A stretch of 64,000 nucleotides of DNA from Clostridium sp. UBA701 (GTDB lineage: Bacteria; Bacillota; Clostridia; Clostridiales; Clostridiaceae): positions 1 through 64,000 of the forward strand of contig DBMJ01000016.1 in the NCBI GenBank assembly GCA_002298125.1. Direction: 5' to 3'. The first letter of the stretch is position 1. Each line of letters opens with the position of its first letter. Made by a program: the position numbers and the translations under genes. The notes beneath the pieces are model-generated. The model was not told the DNA's origin and ran no database searches. It saw only the letters and a program-made list of their open reading frames with translations. This document shows, one piece after another, positions 8,395 through 17,550 of the stretch.

Positions 8395-9525
8395 TTGGCA
8401 AATAGCTTTGAAATAGAGATCAATTCCCAAAATAGCTTCTATAAAAAATACCAAGGTTCCTCAGGCTGTGATAGAAAGGTGAAGGTATATTTTTCTGTAC
8501 CTGAAAGGGGAACAGATAGTGATACGGGTTTATTACTTTTTATAGCTGGATTTGGGGGGCAAGCTACCTCAAAGGTATACAAGAAGATGAGAGAAAGCTT
8601 TGCAGATGAATATAACCTGGTGACAATACAGTGTGATTACTTTGGATATGAGTTTATGCAAGAGCCAAAGAACATTTACGTGTTTAAGTCATGGCCAGAA
8701 AAGTTAAGGGGAATCCTTACTGATAAAGAAATTGAGGAAATTAGTGAAGATGGAGGCTTCAATTTAGAAAAATTTTATGAGATAGCCAGTAAATATGAAA
8801 TTACTTTTGAGATTTTCACAGATTTATCAGAAGAAAATACAGATAATTTTAATGATATGGGTTTACTGCAGGCTGTAGACAATATCACTGCTGTACTAAA
8901 TGTGATGAACATTTTATTTGAAAACAGCTGCGAATTTAACACGAAAAAGATAATCATGTATGGACATTCTCATGGAGCTTATCTATCTCATTTGTGTAAT
9001 GCCTTTGCACCTACTCTTTTTTCGCTAATCATTGATAATTCAGCCTGGCTATATCCAGTATATCTAAGGCATGACAGGTTATGGCTTAAACAAGCAAATA
9101 AGTTGACAATACAATGCAGATATAATTACTTAGCAAAAAAGGTGATTAGAGATTTGGAAATTCTAGACCTAGAATATCTTTATACTAAGTTTCATAATAA
9201 CTGCAGCATAATTACCTATCAAGGTACAGAGGATAATCTGATAAATCATAAGCAAAAGCAAAGCCTTTGCAGCAAAATTAAAAAATGCAGCTATAATGAA
9301 GTAGACGAGAGTAAGGTTGATGATATAATCTTCAAGTCCACAAAGCATGGCTTAGATGCAGACTTTTTAAAGCTCTTTGAGTATGCCATGAAGGAATATA
9401 ATAATTCCTTTGAAAAGGATAACCTCTTTCAGCTAGATGAAGAAGTTGTTCTTGAGACAAGTAAATACATATATATCATAGATTACAGCAATATAGCACC
9501 TCATATAAAGATATGGAGAAAATAA
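8395..9525 (+). CDS. DUF2920 family alpha/beta-hydrolase-like protein
   Basis: A protein of about 376 residues resembling the DUF2920 family. It has an alpha/beta-hydrolase look, with a strand-turn LLLFIAGFGG and a nucleophile elbow GHSHG near residue 190, followed by LIIDNSAW. A late His (KSTKHGLDADF) could complete a triad. DUF2920 genes often occur in clostridial and epsilonproteobacterial surface-glycan loci, but here the gene stands alone. I chose TTG at 8395 because AAGGAG (8381-8386) is spaced 8 bases from it. A GTG at 8386 overlaps that ribosome binding site. Function unknown. Confidence 0.75.
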   Translation: MANSFEIEINSQNSFYKKYQGSSGCDRKVKVYFSVPERGTDSDTGLLLFIAGFGGQATSKVYKKMRESFADEYNLVTIQCDYFGYEFMQEPKNIYVFKSWPEKLRGILTDKEIEEISEDGGFNLEKFYEIASKYEITFEIFTDLSEENTDNFNDMGLLQAVDNITAVLNVMNILFENSCEFNTKKIIMYGHSHGAYLSHLCNAFAPTLFSLIIDNSAWLYPVYLRHDRLWLKQANKLTIQCRYNYLAKKVIRDLEILDLEYLYTKFHNNCSIITYQGTEDNLINHKQKQSLCSKIKKCSYNEVDESKVDDIIFKSTKHGLDADFLKLFEYAMKEYNNSFEKDNLFQLDEEVVLETSKYIYIIDYSNIAPHIKIWRK

Positions 9526-9560
9526 AAGGAGAGCCCAATGGACTCTCCTTTACACTTTTT
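9524..9560 (+). terminator. intrinsic terminator
   Basis: Stem AAAGGAGAG / CTCTCCTTT with loop CCCAATGGA, followed by a T-rich tract. Confidence 0.85.
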
Positions 9561-9641
9561 ACTTAAAAACCAGCGTTTTTTACTTTTTTAATTTCATTTA
9601 TTACAAAAAAACAACCAAGTTTTACATAGTTATTGTAATAT

Positions 9642-9670
9642 TTGTAAATAGAGCATATGCTTATTATAAT
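9642..9670 (+). promoter_or_regulatory. sigma-A-type promoter of the ABC-2 operon
   Basis: TTGTAA (9642-9647), 17 bases, TATAAT (9665-9670), about 40 bases upstream of the first permease gene. Confidence 0.6.
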
Positions 9671-9710
9671 AGCAAATAGTAAAATACTGCATAATTGGAA
9701 GGTGTAGTTT

Positions 9711-10517
9711 ATGATAAATATACTATCAGTAGAGCTAAAAAGGGCAATATTTAACATAAAGTTTTTAATAGCAATAATTGTTGGCCTTGGAATATTGCTT
9801 CTTGGAATGCTTACTAACATAGAAGAGCTAAATAAGTTATATTCCTCTCAAGGTGGTGCTAACGCCTATTTCAATTGGATGGATGTAATGGTAAGAGCTA
9901 ACAGGGGGTACTTTAGTAAAATTGCGCCACTGCTTGCTGCCCTCCCCTTCGCAGATTCTTTTATAAGAGATAAAAATAGTGGTTATATAAGAAGTGTACT
10001 ATATAGAAGCAATATTAAGGAATATAGCTACGCAAAGTTTACAGCAAATGGGGTATGTGGCGGAGCGTCTATTGCCATTCCTTCGCTTATTATGTATTTA
10101 ATCTGCAGTGTACTTTATCAAAATACTCTTCCACCAATTATTGATGGGCACATAAGAGTAGGCTATTACCCTCAAGGAACGGCAGCGTTTTTATTTACTT
10201 CCTATCCTTATCTATACATACTAGCTATGATAATACTTCAATTTATTTTTGGCTTTGTATATGCCAATATAGGCTTTGTGATATCCTTATTTACTGAGAA
10301 GAGAATAAGTGCAATGCTCTCACCTTTATTAATATTTATTGCTCTTAGTATATTATGTGAATTTTTCAATGTAGCCTGGTTTAATCCTGAATATCAGCTT
10401 ATGCCATGGAGAACTGTAAACACTAACTTTTTTAGCACCTATGGTGAACTGATTTTCATAGCAGGTATATGCTTTTATTATACTGTTGCCAATTGTTATA
10501 AGGAGCAAGTGTACTGA
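9711..10517 (+). CDS. ABC-2 type transporter permease subunit
   Basis: A 268-residue integral membrane protein with about six hydrophobic segments: about residues 17-36, a pair around 110-135, 170-200, 205-225 and 240-260. It starts with a short cytoplasmic helix of the ABC-2 type (ILSVELKRAIFN) and has the loop FADSFIRDKNSGYIRSVLYR, typical of ABC-2 permeases. It is the first gene of a four-gene operon of three permease-like proteins and one ATPase. The next gene starts within its stop codon (TGATG). Such sets export peptides, lantibiotics or lipids, or confer self-immunity, but no precursor peptide gene is visible nearby. Confidence 0.8.
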   Translation: MINILSVELKRAIFNIKFLIAIIVGLGILLLGMLTNIEELNKLYSSQGGANAYFNWMDVMVRANRGYFSKIAPLLAALPFADSFIRDKNSGYIRSVLYRSNIKEYSYAKFTANGVCGGASIAIPSLIMYLICSVLYQNTLPPIIDGHIRVGYYPQGTAAFLFTSYPYLYILAMIILQFIFGFVYANIGFVISLFTEKRISAMLSPLLIFIALSILCEFFNVAWFNPEYQLMPWRTVNTNFFSTYGELIFIAGICFYYTVANCYKEQVY

Positions 10518-11302
10518 TGAGTGAATTAATAAATTATACAAAAATACAATATTTAAGAAGTATAAGCTGGAAAAGGATTATATTTACACTATGTATGATA
10601 ATCTTTATGTTTATAGGTTCTTATACCAGTACTAACAGGGATATAAATTACTTGGATTTTTTATTTGTTACCTTGATTTTTCCTCGAAATATTGTGCTAT
10701 GGCTAATTCTTTCCTACATAATTTTTATAAGTAATATTAATTCATCCTCTAGTGCAGCTAGTGAAATGTTTATAAGAATTGGGAGTAGAGCGAAATGGTG
10801 GCAGAGCAAAATATTACTTTTGACTATAAAAACCACGATTTTTAGCTTTACTGTGTTTTTATTAGGCTTCGGATTTTCCCTTACCACTTTTTCTTATGGA
10901 AATAGTTGGAGTGCGAATTTAATCAAATGCGATTATATTATGCTGGAAGAATACTTGAGCGTGCAGCCAGTTAATGCCTTTATATCCATTGGCCTATTAT
11001 TGTTTTTGGGTATGCTTTGCATTGGTATTTTAGGCTTAGTAGCTTCTACCATCATTAAGGGAAGATTTACCTTTGTTATTACAGAATTGCTGCTGTGGGT
11101 GGGCATATCCTCTCAGTTGACACTTACTCCAGGCTCCTTTATACGAAAATTATACTATAACCACATAAACTTTATATATCATAGCTTTGGGTATGGATCA
11201 AGGTACCTGTCTATATCGCAATCCATGCTCTACCTTGCTGTGGTATCACTTATCCTTTATTATCTAGGAAAGCTGTTAAGCTATAAAAAGGACTTATTAT
11301 GA
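10517..11302 (+). CDS. ABC-2 type permease-like membrane protein
   Basis: A 261-residue protein with about six hydrophobic segments. Its start ATG overlaps the previous stop codon by one base, so the two are translationally coupled. The only soluble landmark is SAASEMFIRIGSRAKWWQSK, a cytoplasmic loop resembling the ABC-2 coupling region. Poorly conserved subunits of this kind are common in clostridial three-permease exporters. It is assigned mainly by membrane topology and operon position. Confidence 0.7.
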   Translation: MSELINYTKIQYLRSISWKRIIFTLCMIIFMFIGSYTSTNRDINYLDFLFVTLIFPRNIVLWLILSYIIFISNINSSSSAASEMFIRIGSRAKWWQSKILLLTIKTTIFSFTVFLLGFGFSLTTFSYGNSWSANLIKCDYIMLEEYLSVQPVNAFISIGLLLFLGMLCIGILGLVASTIIKGRFTFVITELLLWVGISSQLTLTPGSFIRKLYYNHINFIYHSFGYGSRYLSISQSMLYLAVVSLILYYLGKLLSYKKDLL

Positions 11303-11309
11303 GGTGGAA

Positions 11310-12116
11310 ATGAGAAGAAATTATATATTTGAGTTGATAAAATACAATCTTCAAATGCTATCCTTTAAAAGGTTTTTTATAATAACACTGCTATTTAATG
11401 GTATCATGGCGTTTATCAATTATGAAGCATTCAAAGGGGAAGGGCTAAAAAGTGCCTTGGATATACTTTTTGTCACTTTTGCAGGTCCAAGAGCGGATGA
11501 GGTATTTCTATATAAGAATATGGAGTGGTTTTTACTTCAGCTTATAATCATGCTTTTTACCGGAGATTTTTTATATAACCTTATACTTCGGAAAAGCTCC
11601 TTTTTGTTTGTAAGGACGAATAGGAAAAACCTATGGTTATCCTTGATGTTATCTCTTGGTATCATCCTTAGTTTATTTTTTATAGTTTCGTTCTTAGAGG
11701 TGCTTTTTATAGCTCTACTTAAGGCTCCTCTAAATATCACTCAGGGTATTTTTATGGAGAACCTTGAGAGATTTAATAATTTTCAAATCATATTTTGGAT
11801 GTGGTTTTTACTATTTCTGTCCTGTTATGCTATAATGGCTGTACATTTTTTATGCACTCTGTATTTTAGAAGCTTTCTACCTTCATTGATTGGAATAATA
11901 ATACTTCAGGTAATAACAATCTTTTATAAGGGACTAGATATAAAACTTATAAAGTGGCTTCCAGGAAATCAGGGAATCATTATTAGACACAGTTTGTTTC
12001 AAAATTATTCTGCCAGTTTTTCATTAAGCTTTTCTATAGCTTATAGCATAATTTTAATTGCCTTGGTGCTCTTTATAGGTATGAAAAAAATAGAGAGCAT
12101 GGATATCTATATATGA
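11310..12116 (+). CDS. ABC-2 type permease-like membrane protein
   Basis: About 268 residues with six hydrophobic segments, third membrane subunit of the operon. The loop DFLYNLILRKSSFLFVRTNRKNLW resembles the cytoplasmic loop of the two upstream proteins. I prefer ATG at 11310, which is preceded by GAGG at proper spacing, over the GTG at 11304, which lies inside the ribosome binding site. The spacer to the ATPase is 16 bases. Substrate unknown. Confidence 0.7.
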   Translation: MRRNYIFELIKYNLQMLSFKRFFIITLLFNGIMAFINYEAFKGEGLKSALDILFVTFAGPRADEVFLYKNMEWFLLQLIIMLFTGDFLYNLILRKSSFLFVRTNRKNLWLSLMLSLGIILSLFFIVSFLEVLFIALLKAPLNITQGIFMENLERFNNFQIIFWMWFLLFLSCYAIMAVHFLCTLYFRSFLPSLIGIIILQVITIFYKGLDIKLIKWLPGNQGIIIRHSLFQNYSASFSLSFSIAYSIILIALVLFIGMKKIESMDIYI

Positions 12117-12132
12117 TGGAGGGGTTAAATCA

Positions 12133-12768
12133 ATGGAAAATATAATAGCTGTAAAAAATTATAATAAAAGAATAGGAAGTCAAGTGGTGCTTAAGGATAT
12201 AAATATGCAGCTTGAAAAGGGAAAGATATATGGACTTAAGGGGAGAAATGGGTCTGGGAAAACTATGCTTTTAAGAGCTATGTGTGGACTCATATTCCCT
12301 GACAGTGGAGAGGTATGCATTAAGGGGAAACCTATTAGTATAAGAGATGTTATCCCTCCAAGCATTGGTGCAGTAATTGAAGCTCCAGGCTTTATACTGG
12401 AATATTCAGGCTATAGGAATTTGAAGCTATTGGCAAGTATAAAAAATACCATAGATAGCAAGCGTATTGAAGAGGCTATGGTGATGGTTGGGCTAGATCC
12501 TCATGATAAGAAAAGGGTTAAAGCATATTCCCTAGGCATGAAGCAGCGTTTAGGAATTGCCCAAGCAATAATGGAATACCCTGAGCTAGTTTTATTAGAC
12601 GAGCCAACCAATGCTCTAGATACTGATGGAGTGGAGATTTTAAGAGCATTGCTTTTGGATTTAAAGGGAAAGGGTGTTACCGTTGTAATTGCAAGCCACA
12701 ATCAGGAGGACTTAAATTTACTCTGTGATGAAGTGTTCTTAATTGAAAAGGGCTGTATAACTACTTGA
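12133..12768 (+). CDS. ABC transporter ATP-binding protein (exporter type)
   Basis: A 211-residue nucleotide-binding subunit. Walker A is GRNGSGKT near residue 37, the signature is YSLGMKQRLG, Walker B is LVLLDEP, the D-loop is TNALD, and the switch histidine is in ASHNQ. The signature YSxGMKQR is typical of ABC-2 drug, bacteriocin and lantibiotic immunity exporters. It is the last gene of the + strand operon that begins at 9711, and it should energise the three membrane subunits. A shared terminator follows immediately. Confidence 0.92.
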   Translation: MENIIAVKNYNKRIGSQVVLKDINMQLEKGKIYGLKGRNGSGKTMLLRAMCGLIFPDSGEVCIKGKPISIRDVIPPSIGAVIEAPGFILEYSGYRNLKLLASIKNTIDSKRIEEAMVMVGLDPHDKKRVKAYSLGMKQRLGIAQAIMEYPELVLLDEPTNALDTDGVEILRALLLDLKGKGVTVVIASHNQEDLNLLCDEVFLIEKGCITT

Positions 12769-12772
12769 AATA

Positions 12773-12803
12773 TGAAAGCTTCGGAAACTCCGAAGCTTAT
12801 TTA
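12773..12803. terminator. bidirectional terminator
   Basis: Stem AAGCTTCGGA / TCCGAAGCTT between convergent genes. It overlaps the last codons of the - strand gene ending at 12797. Confidence 0.8.
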
Positions 12804-13309
12804 ATAACATCAAAGCCATATTTCCTATCTATAATATAGCTGTCAAAGCCATATCTTATAAGTGCTAAAGCCATAATTATATCCCCTGTGCTGCCCGTAA
12901 GATTTATTATAAAAATCATGCCTCCAAGATATAGGGGCAGCAGCAGTGAAAGCAATGATATTATGGTGAGTGGTGCAAGCAGTATTATTAAAAAGGCAAT
13001 TCTTTCAATAGGCTTGCCGGAGGTTTCCTCTGTATAAGCATAAATCAGCTTAAAGCCATAGCGCACCCTTCCACCAAAGAGTTTGTAGAACAGCCCATGG
13101 ATAAGCTCGTGAAAAAGAGAAACCTTTGCCACCATAAGTAATAGACTCAGTAGACAAAAGATCATTAGGAACTCTTTTGGAACTAAGACTGCCACCCGTT
13201 CAACATATTCCTTCATTATAAAGTAGAAGGTATCATAGAGACAAAGAGTTAGTAACAGGGAGAGAACAAAGCTTAGTAAATGAGTTTTCCAGGTGATTTT
13301 AAAACACAT
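12797..13309 (-). CDS. DUF3267 family putative zinc metalloprotease, membrane-embedded
   Basis: A 170-residue protein with four hydrophobic segments and the zincin motif HELIHG (His-Glu-x-x-His) at the end of the second segment, near residue 67. This matches DUF3267, a family of small putative intramembrane metallopeptidases. A second motif region around TGSTGDIIMALALIRYG resembles the family's C-terminal TGSxGD segment. Ribosome binding site AAGGAGT, 7 bases. It sits between two convergent exporter operons. A role in processing or regulating an exported product is possible but unproven. Confidence 0.8.
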   Translation of the reverse strand: MCFKITWKTHLLSFVLSLLLTLCLYDTFYFIMKEYVERVAVLVPKEFLMIFCLLSLLLMVAKVSLFHELIHGLFYKLFGGRVRYGFKLIYAYTEETSGKPIERIAFLIILLAPLTIISLLSLLLPLYLGGMIFIINLTGSTGDIIMALALIRYGFDSYIIDRKYGFDVIK

Positions 13310-13377
13310 GATAACACTCCTTAGTTATTGAACTTTGAACATATAGTCCCCAATAAACACATAAATATGCATTTGGC

Positions 13378-13411
13378 AAAAAAGCACCTGGGGAAATAAC
13401 CAGGTGCATCA
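13378..13411 (-). terminator. intrinsic terminator of the - strand ABC operon
   Basis: On the - strand, GCACCTGG / CCCAGGTGC is followed by TTTTTT, just after the last permease gene. Confidence 0.85.
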
Positions 13412-13414
13412 AAG

Positions 13415-14626
13415 CTAGGAATAGACCTCCTTCCTTCTAAAAATAAAGAAGGAAGCAATTGCAAACAGTAAAGAGGTTGCTATAAACACTATAATACAAT
13501 TAGAAAGGCATAGACTGCTCTTTATCTGCTGCAAATTTCCGCTAAGCACAGCCCAAATATCTCCATAGGATATATAAGCATATTGCTGCAGAGGAACAGG
13601 CTTTTTTGTGGAGATAAAAATATAGTAAAGAACCATAGAGAAACAGCAGCCTGTGGTGAGAGATAGAGTACTCTTAGTAAAAAGTGAAGACATAAAGAAT
13701 GCCCCAGAGGCAAGGGCTGCAATATAAAGAATCTCTAATAACGCATAGTAAAGTATAAAGCTGTATGCTGGAATAAGGCTTTGAGAGCCTGCAGCATAAG
13801 CTGGAATACTATCCTTTAATATAAAACTAGCACCGTATTCTGTGGGTGAATTTAAAGGCCCCCAACCGTTTAGTACTCCTGTTGCAATAAAAAATATAAA
13901 TTGTACACCAAGTACCAGTATTACTGAGGAAATTATTGAAGCAACGTACTTAGAGATAAATACCTCAGTTTTAGAAAGAGGTTGGGAAAGATATAATCTC
14001 ATGGTACCCTCACTATGCTCTACAGATACTATATCAGCCACAAGCAGGGTGACTACAATGAGTAAAAACAGTGGGGATATCTCCTCAGAAAAGGTATTTA
14101 AGAACTTAGTAGCAGTGAGCTTCATTTCATCTGGTACTATTCCAGTTTCCTTATAGGCAGTAAGTCTTTCATAATTCTTAATTTGAAGACTCCCCTTGTC
14201 TACAGCACTTCCTTCTAATAGGGTATCCTTAGGATTAAAGCCGTCTGTTGAGCCCTTATCAATATTATCCTTTAGCATATTTAGATCTATGTTAAGTTTT
14301 TTATATTTGTCGCTTAGACTAGCAAGCTTAGTCTGAAGGTCAGTCTGTTTTTTTTCTTCCTCTGCTATCTGCAGCTTAATAGACTCATAGGTCTCAAGCT
14401 CACCCTTACTTTTCATGCTTTCACTATAATCCTTAAGGCTTGTAAGCTTCATATCTATGGCATCTATTTTATTAACAAGCTCCTTACGGCTAGAATACAC
14501 ATTTCCCTCATAGGTAGAATTTACTCTATAGCATACGATGATGCAAAGTACTGCCAAAAGTGCTGCAATAACCAGAGTTTTAACCTTTAATTGTTTATAT
14601 AACTCAATGTTAATTAGCTTAAGCAC
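13415..14626 (-). CDS. ABC-2 permease with large external coiled-coil domain
   Basis: A 403-residue permease. The first membrane segment (about residues 17-34) is followed by about 150 residues of extracytoplasmic, largely helical sequence (LKSKGELETYESIKL-type, heptad-like). The remaining membrane segments lie between about 185 and 400. The motif VSVEHSEGTMRLYLSQPLSK is the ABC-2 cytoplasmic loop. It is a paralog of the gene at 15382, with similar length, domain order and loop sequence. Start is GTG at 14626, 6 bases after GGGGGG. It is the last gene of a permease-ATPase-permease operon. Confidence 0.85.
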   Translation of the reverse strand: MLKLINIELYKQLKVKTLVIAALLAVLCIIVCYRVNSTYEGNVYSSRKELVNKIDAIDMKLTSLKDYSESMKSKGELETYESIKLQIAEEEKKQTDLQTKLASLSDKYKKLNIDLNMLKDNIDKGSTDGFNPKDTLLEGSAVDKGSLQIKNYERLTAYKETGIVPDEMKLTATKFLNTFSEEISPLFLLIVVTLLVADIVSVEHSEGTMRLYLSQPLSKTEVFISKYVASIISSVILVLGVQFIFFIATGVLNGWGPLNSPTEYGASFILKDSIPAYAAGSQSLIPAYSFILYYALLEILYIAALASGAFFMSSLFTKSTLSLTTGCCFSMVLYYIFISTKKPVPLQQYAYISYGDIWAVLSGNLQQIKSSLCLSNCIIVFIATSLLFAIASFFIFRRKEVYS

Positions 14627-14650
14627 ATTACTCCCCCCTTAAAAGTGTCG

Positions 14651-15364
14651 TCATCTTATATCACCTTTCATCAGGGCTTTGTAGCACTCTGAAATGCCCT
14701 CATATTTCTGGAAAATCTCTTCCTTGGTATAATTAGCTATGAGCTGTCCTTCTTTAATAAAAATGAATCTGCTGCATATCTCCTCTATATCCAGTAAATG
14801 GTGGGAGGATACCAACACTGCAGTATTTTTAGACTTTGCAGTATCAATTATAAATTGTTTTAAATCAATTATTCCTGTGGGGTCAAGACCATTGGTAGGC
14901 TCGTCTAAAATAAGCAGCTTTGGATTGCCAAGTATGGCTATGCCAAATGCCAAGCGCTGTTTCATGCCATAAGAATACTTATATACCCTATCTTTAATTC
15001 TTTTTTGCAGACCAATCTGCCCTATTACCTCAGGAGTTGCTGATTTAGGAAGCTTACGCACCTTCCTAATCATTTCAAGATTTCCGTAGCCATTTAAGTA
15101 TTTATACAGAGAGGGGCTTTCAATGATAGCTCCAGCATACTTTAAGGCTTCCTCTCTGTTTTCTTTTACCTTGATGTTGTTAATTATGACCTCTCCGCTG
15201 CTCGCTTTTACTATGTCCATGATAATCTTTATTGTGGTACTCTTCCCTGCGCCATTAGGTCCAATAAAGCCAACTATTTCTCCCTCTGAAAGAGAAAAGG
15301 TTATATCCTCAAGTATCTTTACAGATTTAATAGACTTTGAGATGTGATTGACCTCTAGTATCAT
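14651..15364 (-). CDS. ABC transporter ATP-binding protein (ABC-2 exporter)
   Basis: A 237-residue ATPase with Walker A GPNGAGKST, signature YSYGMKQRLA, Walker B LLILDEP, D-loop TNGLD and switch His in SSHHLLD. It lies between two paralogous permease genes with gaps of 17 and 24 bases, so the three probably form one heteromeric exporter. AAGGAGG ribosome binding site before ATG. Export substrate unknown. It is not a close copy of the ATPase at 12133. Confidence 0.92.
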   Translation of the reverse strand: MILEVNHISKSIKSVKILEDITFSLSEGEIVGFIGPNGAGKSTTIKIIMDIVKASSGEVIINNIKVKENREEALKYAGAIIESPSLYKYLNGYGNLEMIRKVRKLPKSATPEVIGQIGLQKRIKDRVYKYSYGMKQRLAFGIAILGNPKLLILDEPTNGLDPTGIIDLKQFIIDTAKSKNTAVLVSSHHLLDIEEICSRFIFIKEGQLIANYTKEEIFQKYEGISECYKALMKGDIR

Positions 15365-15381
15365 AATAAACCTCCTTGAAA

Positions 15382-16569
15382 TTAATATATCTGTTGTTTT
15401 TTAAATATAAAATGAGACAATAAATAGCACACCACACAGGTGACACCCATAGTAATAATAGCGGTAGGTATAGTTAAAGCATTATTTCTCATATCTGGCC
15501 GAAGATTTCCTGTAAGCAGTCCTGTTATGTCTCCATAGCTTGAGAATAAGAAGCTATGAACTGCTTTAAAGGCCTTGATATTATAGATTATGGTATATAT
15601 CATGAGCAGCAGACACACGTTAAAGCTTAGGGATACAGCAGGCTTCTTAAAGATTACTGAAATTAAGAAGCCCAAGGAAGCAACTGCTGCAATATACAAA
15701 CATTGAAGAAGGAGAGAGTATATCATAAAAATATATCCTGGGACAAAGTACTGTGTACCTTTGATATATACAAGAGAGGAGGAGTTCTTAATATAGCTTG
15801 CCCCAAGCTCCATAGGGGCATTAAGAGGACCCCAGCCATATAGAAGACCTAAGATAACAAAATAAAATAGCTCTATAAATAGAAACAGTACAATGGATAC
15901 AATAATCGCTGCCAGATATTTTGCAAGCAGGACCCTTCCTCTTTTTACTGGCTGGGATAAATATACCCTTAAGGTGCCTGAGCTGTGCTCTGAGGATACA
16001 GCATCACCTACAAGCAGGAGTATGAATATTGCCATGTAGAGAATGCACATATTTGTAGGAAATTCTCTTATATAGCGAAGAGCTGTAAATCTATCATCAT
16101 CAGGTATGATTCCTGAAGCTTTATAGGCTTTATATATCTCCAATTGCTTTTCCATCTCTTGAATATTTCTATAATTTACTGTATCTAAGGCCTTGTTCTT
16201 CAATTGAAGCTCAAGCTCCTTTATACTATAATCCATCCGGGAAAGCTTATCCTTTGCAGAGGTTCTTTTTGCATAAAGTAGGTCTAAAGCTTCGTTATTA
16301 TTTGTAATACGTTCCTCTGTTCTTTGAATTCCTGCAATATCACCATTTTTCTTATACCTCTCAAGGTCTTCTAAAAAATTCTTATTCAAGTTTTCACGGC
16401 TTTTTATAACAATGTCTGAAGCAGAACCATTGGAGTTTTTAACAGCAACCTGGATATGACAATAAGCATTGTATACCAATTTACCACAGAGAATGAAGAA
16501 GAGGAGTATAACAATAAGAGTCTTTAGCCTTAAGAATTTCTTTAATTCAATTCCCAATAGCTTTATCAT
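15382..16569 (-). CDS. ABC-2 permease with large external coiled-coil domain
   Basis: A 395-residue paralog of the permease at 13415 and first gene of the operon. After the first membrane segment comes a charged helical extracytoplasmic region of about 145 residues (KSRENLNKNFLEDLERYKKN and following). The loop VSSEHSSGTLRVYLSQPVKR and the membrane segments come next. Matching landmarks in both paralogs are LYGWGPLNAP / LNGWGPLNSP and SYGDITGLLTGN / SYGDIWAVLSGN. Strong AAGGAGG ribosome binding site. The pair likely arose by duplication and forms a heterodimeric membrane domain with the ATPase. Confidence 0.85.
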   Translation of the reverse strand: MIKLLGIELKKFLRLKTLIVILLFFILCGKLVYNAYCHIQVAVKNSNGSASDIVIKSRENLNKNFLEDLERYKKNGDIAGIQRTEERITNNNEALDLLYAKRTSAKDKLSRMDYSIKELELQLKNKALDTVNYRNIQEMEKQLEIYKAYKASGIIPDDDRFTALRYIREFPTNMCILYMAIFILLLVGDAVSSEHSSGTLRVYLSQPVKRGRVLLAKYLAAIIVSIVLFLFIELFYFVILGLLYGWGPLNAPMELGASYIKNSSSLVYIKGTQYFVPGYIFMIYSLLLQCLYIAAVASLGFLISVIFKKPAVSLSFNVCLLLMIYTIIYNIKAFKAVHSFLFSSYGDITGLLTGNLRPDMRNNALTIPTAIITMGVTCVVCYLLSHFIFKKQQIY

Positions 16570-16721
16570 AATAACCTCCTTAAAAATAGGGGATGGATTA
16601 AATCCTCACTTATATATACGATTTCTATATACTGAGAGTTCAAACAATTATTACCTGTATACAGTCTTTTACGTCAAAACAAAAAGCAGTTTTTACAAAA
16701 AAAGCAGCACTTTTTACAAAA

Positions 16722-16755
16722 ACAAAAAAATGGCTTGATTTTGCCATTTTTTCAC
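16722..16755. terminator. bidirectional A/T-flanked terminator
   Basis: AAAAAATGGC / GCCATTTTTT inverted repeat just downstream of the - strand gene ending at 16766. Confidence 0.75.
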
Positions 16756-16765
16756 TGACTATTGT

Positions 16766-17353
16766 TTATTTAATTTTATAGGTTAAGTATCTGTTCATGT
16801 TTGAGCGCCAGGACTTAAAATTTTGTGAAACTGTCTCAGCTGTTTGTAGAAATTCTTCCAGTACATGAAGGTTGTTTAACCCTTTCATTAGGTGTCTTGG
16901 ATAGTTTACCTGCTTTGTATAATTCTTTTTGGGATCTATTACTATAAGGGATAAATCTTCTTGCACATAGATGTCTTTACAGCGTATATCTAATCTACTA
17001 AAGCCTATTTCCTTAAACTCAAGGATTAAACTAACTAGGTTTTCTGCAAGCTTTTTGCATAATCCACTTTCCCTGATATAATGATCGAGTCTTTTACCCC
17101 CCACATAATCTCTCACTATATAATAGTCACCATGCTCATATACCCTTGGGAAATGTCTGCTTAACTTTCCTGCTCTTTGAAGTATTTCATATTCACCCTT
17201 GCAGACCCTTTCACTTTTAAACACCTTTAGAATCTTACATTCAGGCAGCATATATATTATTCCGTTATGACCGCTATCAAGATATTGTCCCTTCTTAAGA
17301 TACCTTTCAAGATTTGCATCTCCTCCTATGAAGTACCCAAGCATATTACCCAA
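16766..17353 (-). CDS. degenerate protein-kinase-fold protein
   Basis: A 195-residue protein with a shortened, eroded kinase-like fold. There is a glycine-containing start (GQYLDSGHNGIIYML), a candidate beta-3 Lys in ILKVFK, and a catalytic-loop-like LDIRCKDI that keeps the Asp but lacks the canonical His-Arg-Asp and Asn. IDPKK stands where DFG is expected. It resembles the small PrkC/RIO-like proteins annotated as serine/threonine kinases in clostridia. Activity is doubtful. I chose TTG at 17353 because GAGG lies 8 bases upstream of it, whereas the ATG at codon 4 is too far away. Confidence 0.65.
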   Translation of the reverse strand: MGNMLGYFIGGDANLERYLKKGQYLDSGHNGIIYMLPECKILKVFKSERVCKGEYEILQRAGKLSRHFPRVYEHGDYYIVRDYVGGKRLDHYIRESGLCKKLAENLVSLILEFKEIGFSRLDIRCKDIYVQEDLSLIVIDPKKNYTKQVNYPRHLMKGLNNLHVLEEFLQTAETVSQNFKSWRSNMNRYLTYKIK

Positions 17354-17550
17354 AGCTATAACCTCAACTTACATTGTTTATCTATATATTATTCAAAAAA
17401 ACTGCATAGGTTACTAGTTTTTTGAAGCCTTAATATAATATTAACGTGATCTTGTCAACATATTTTATCATTGGGATTCCATATTATTGAAATATTCATG
17501 GAAAAGTTGTAGAGTATAATTATTATGAAGAATGGAAAGGGGTTAAATTG

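Noticed and set aside
9558..9710. Bacteriocin precursor gene upstream of the ABC-2 operon
   Set aside because: No short reading frame with ribosome binding site is present between the terminator and the first permease gene.
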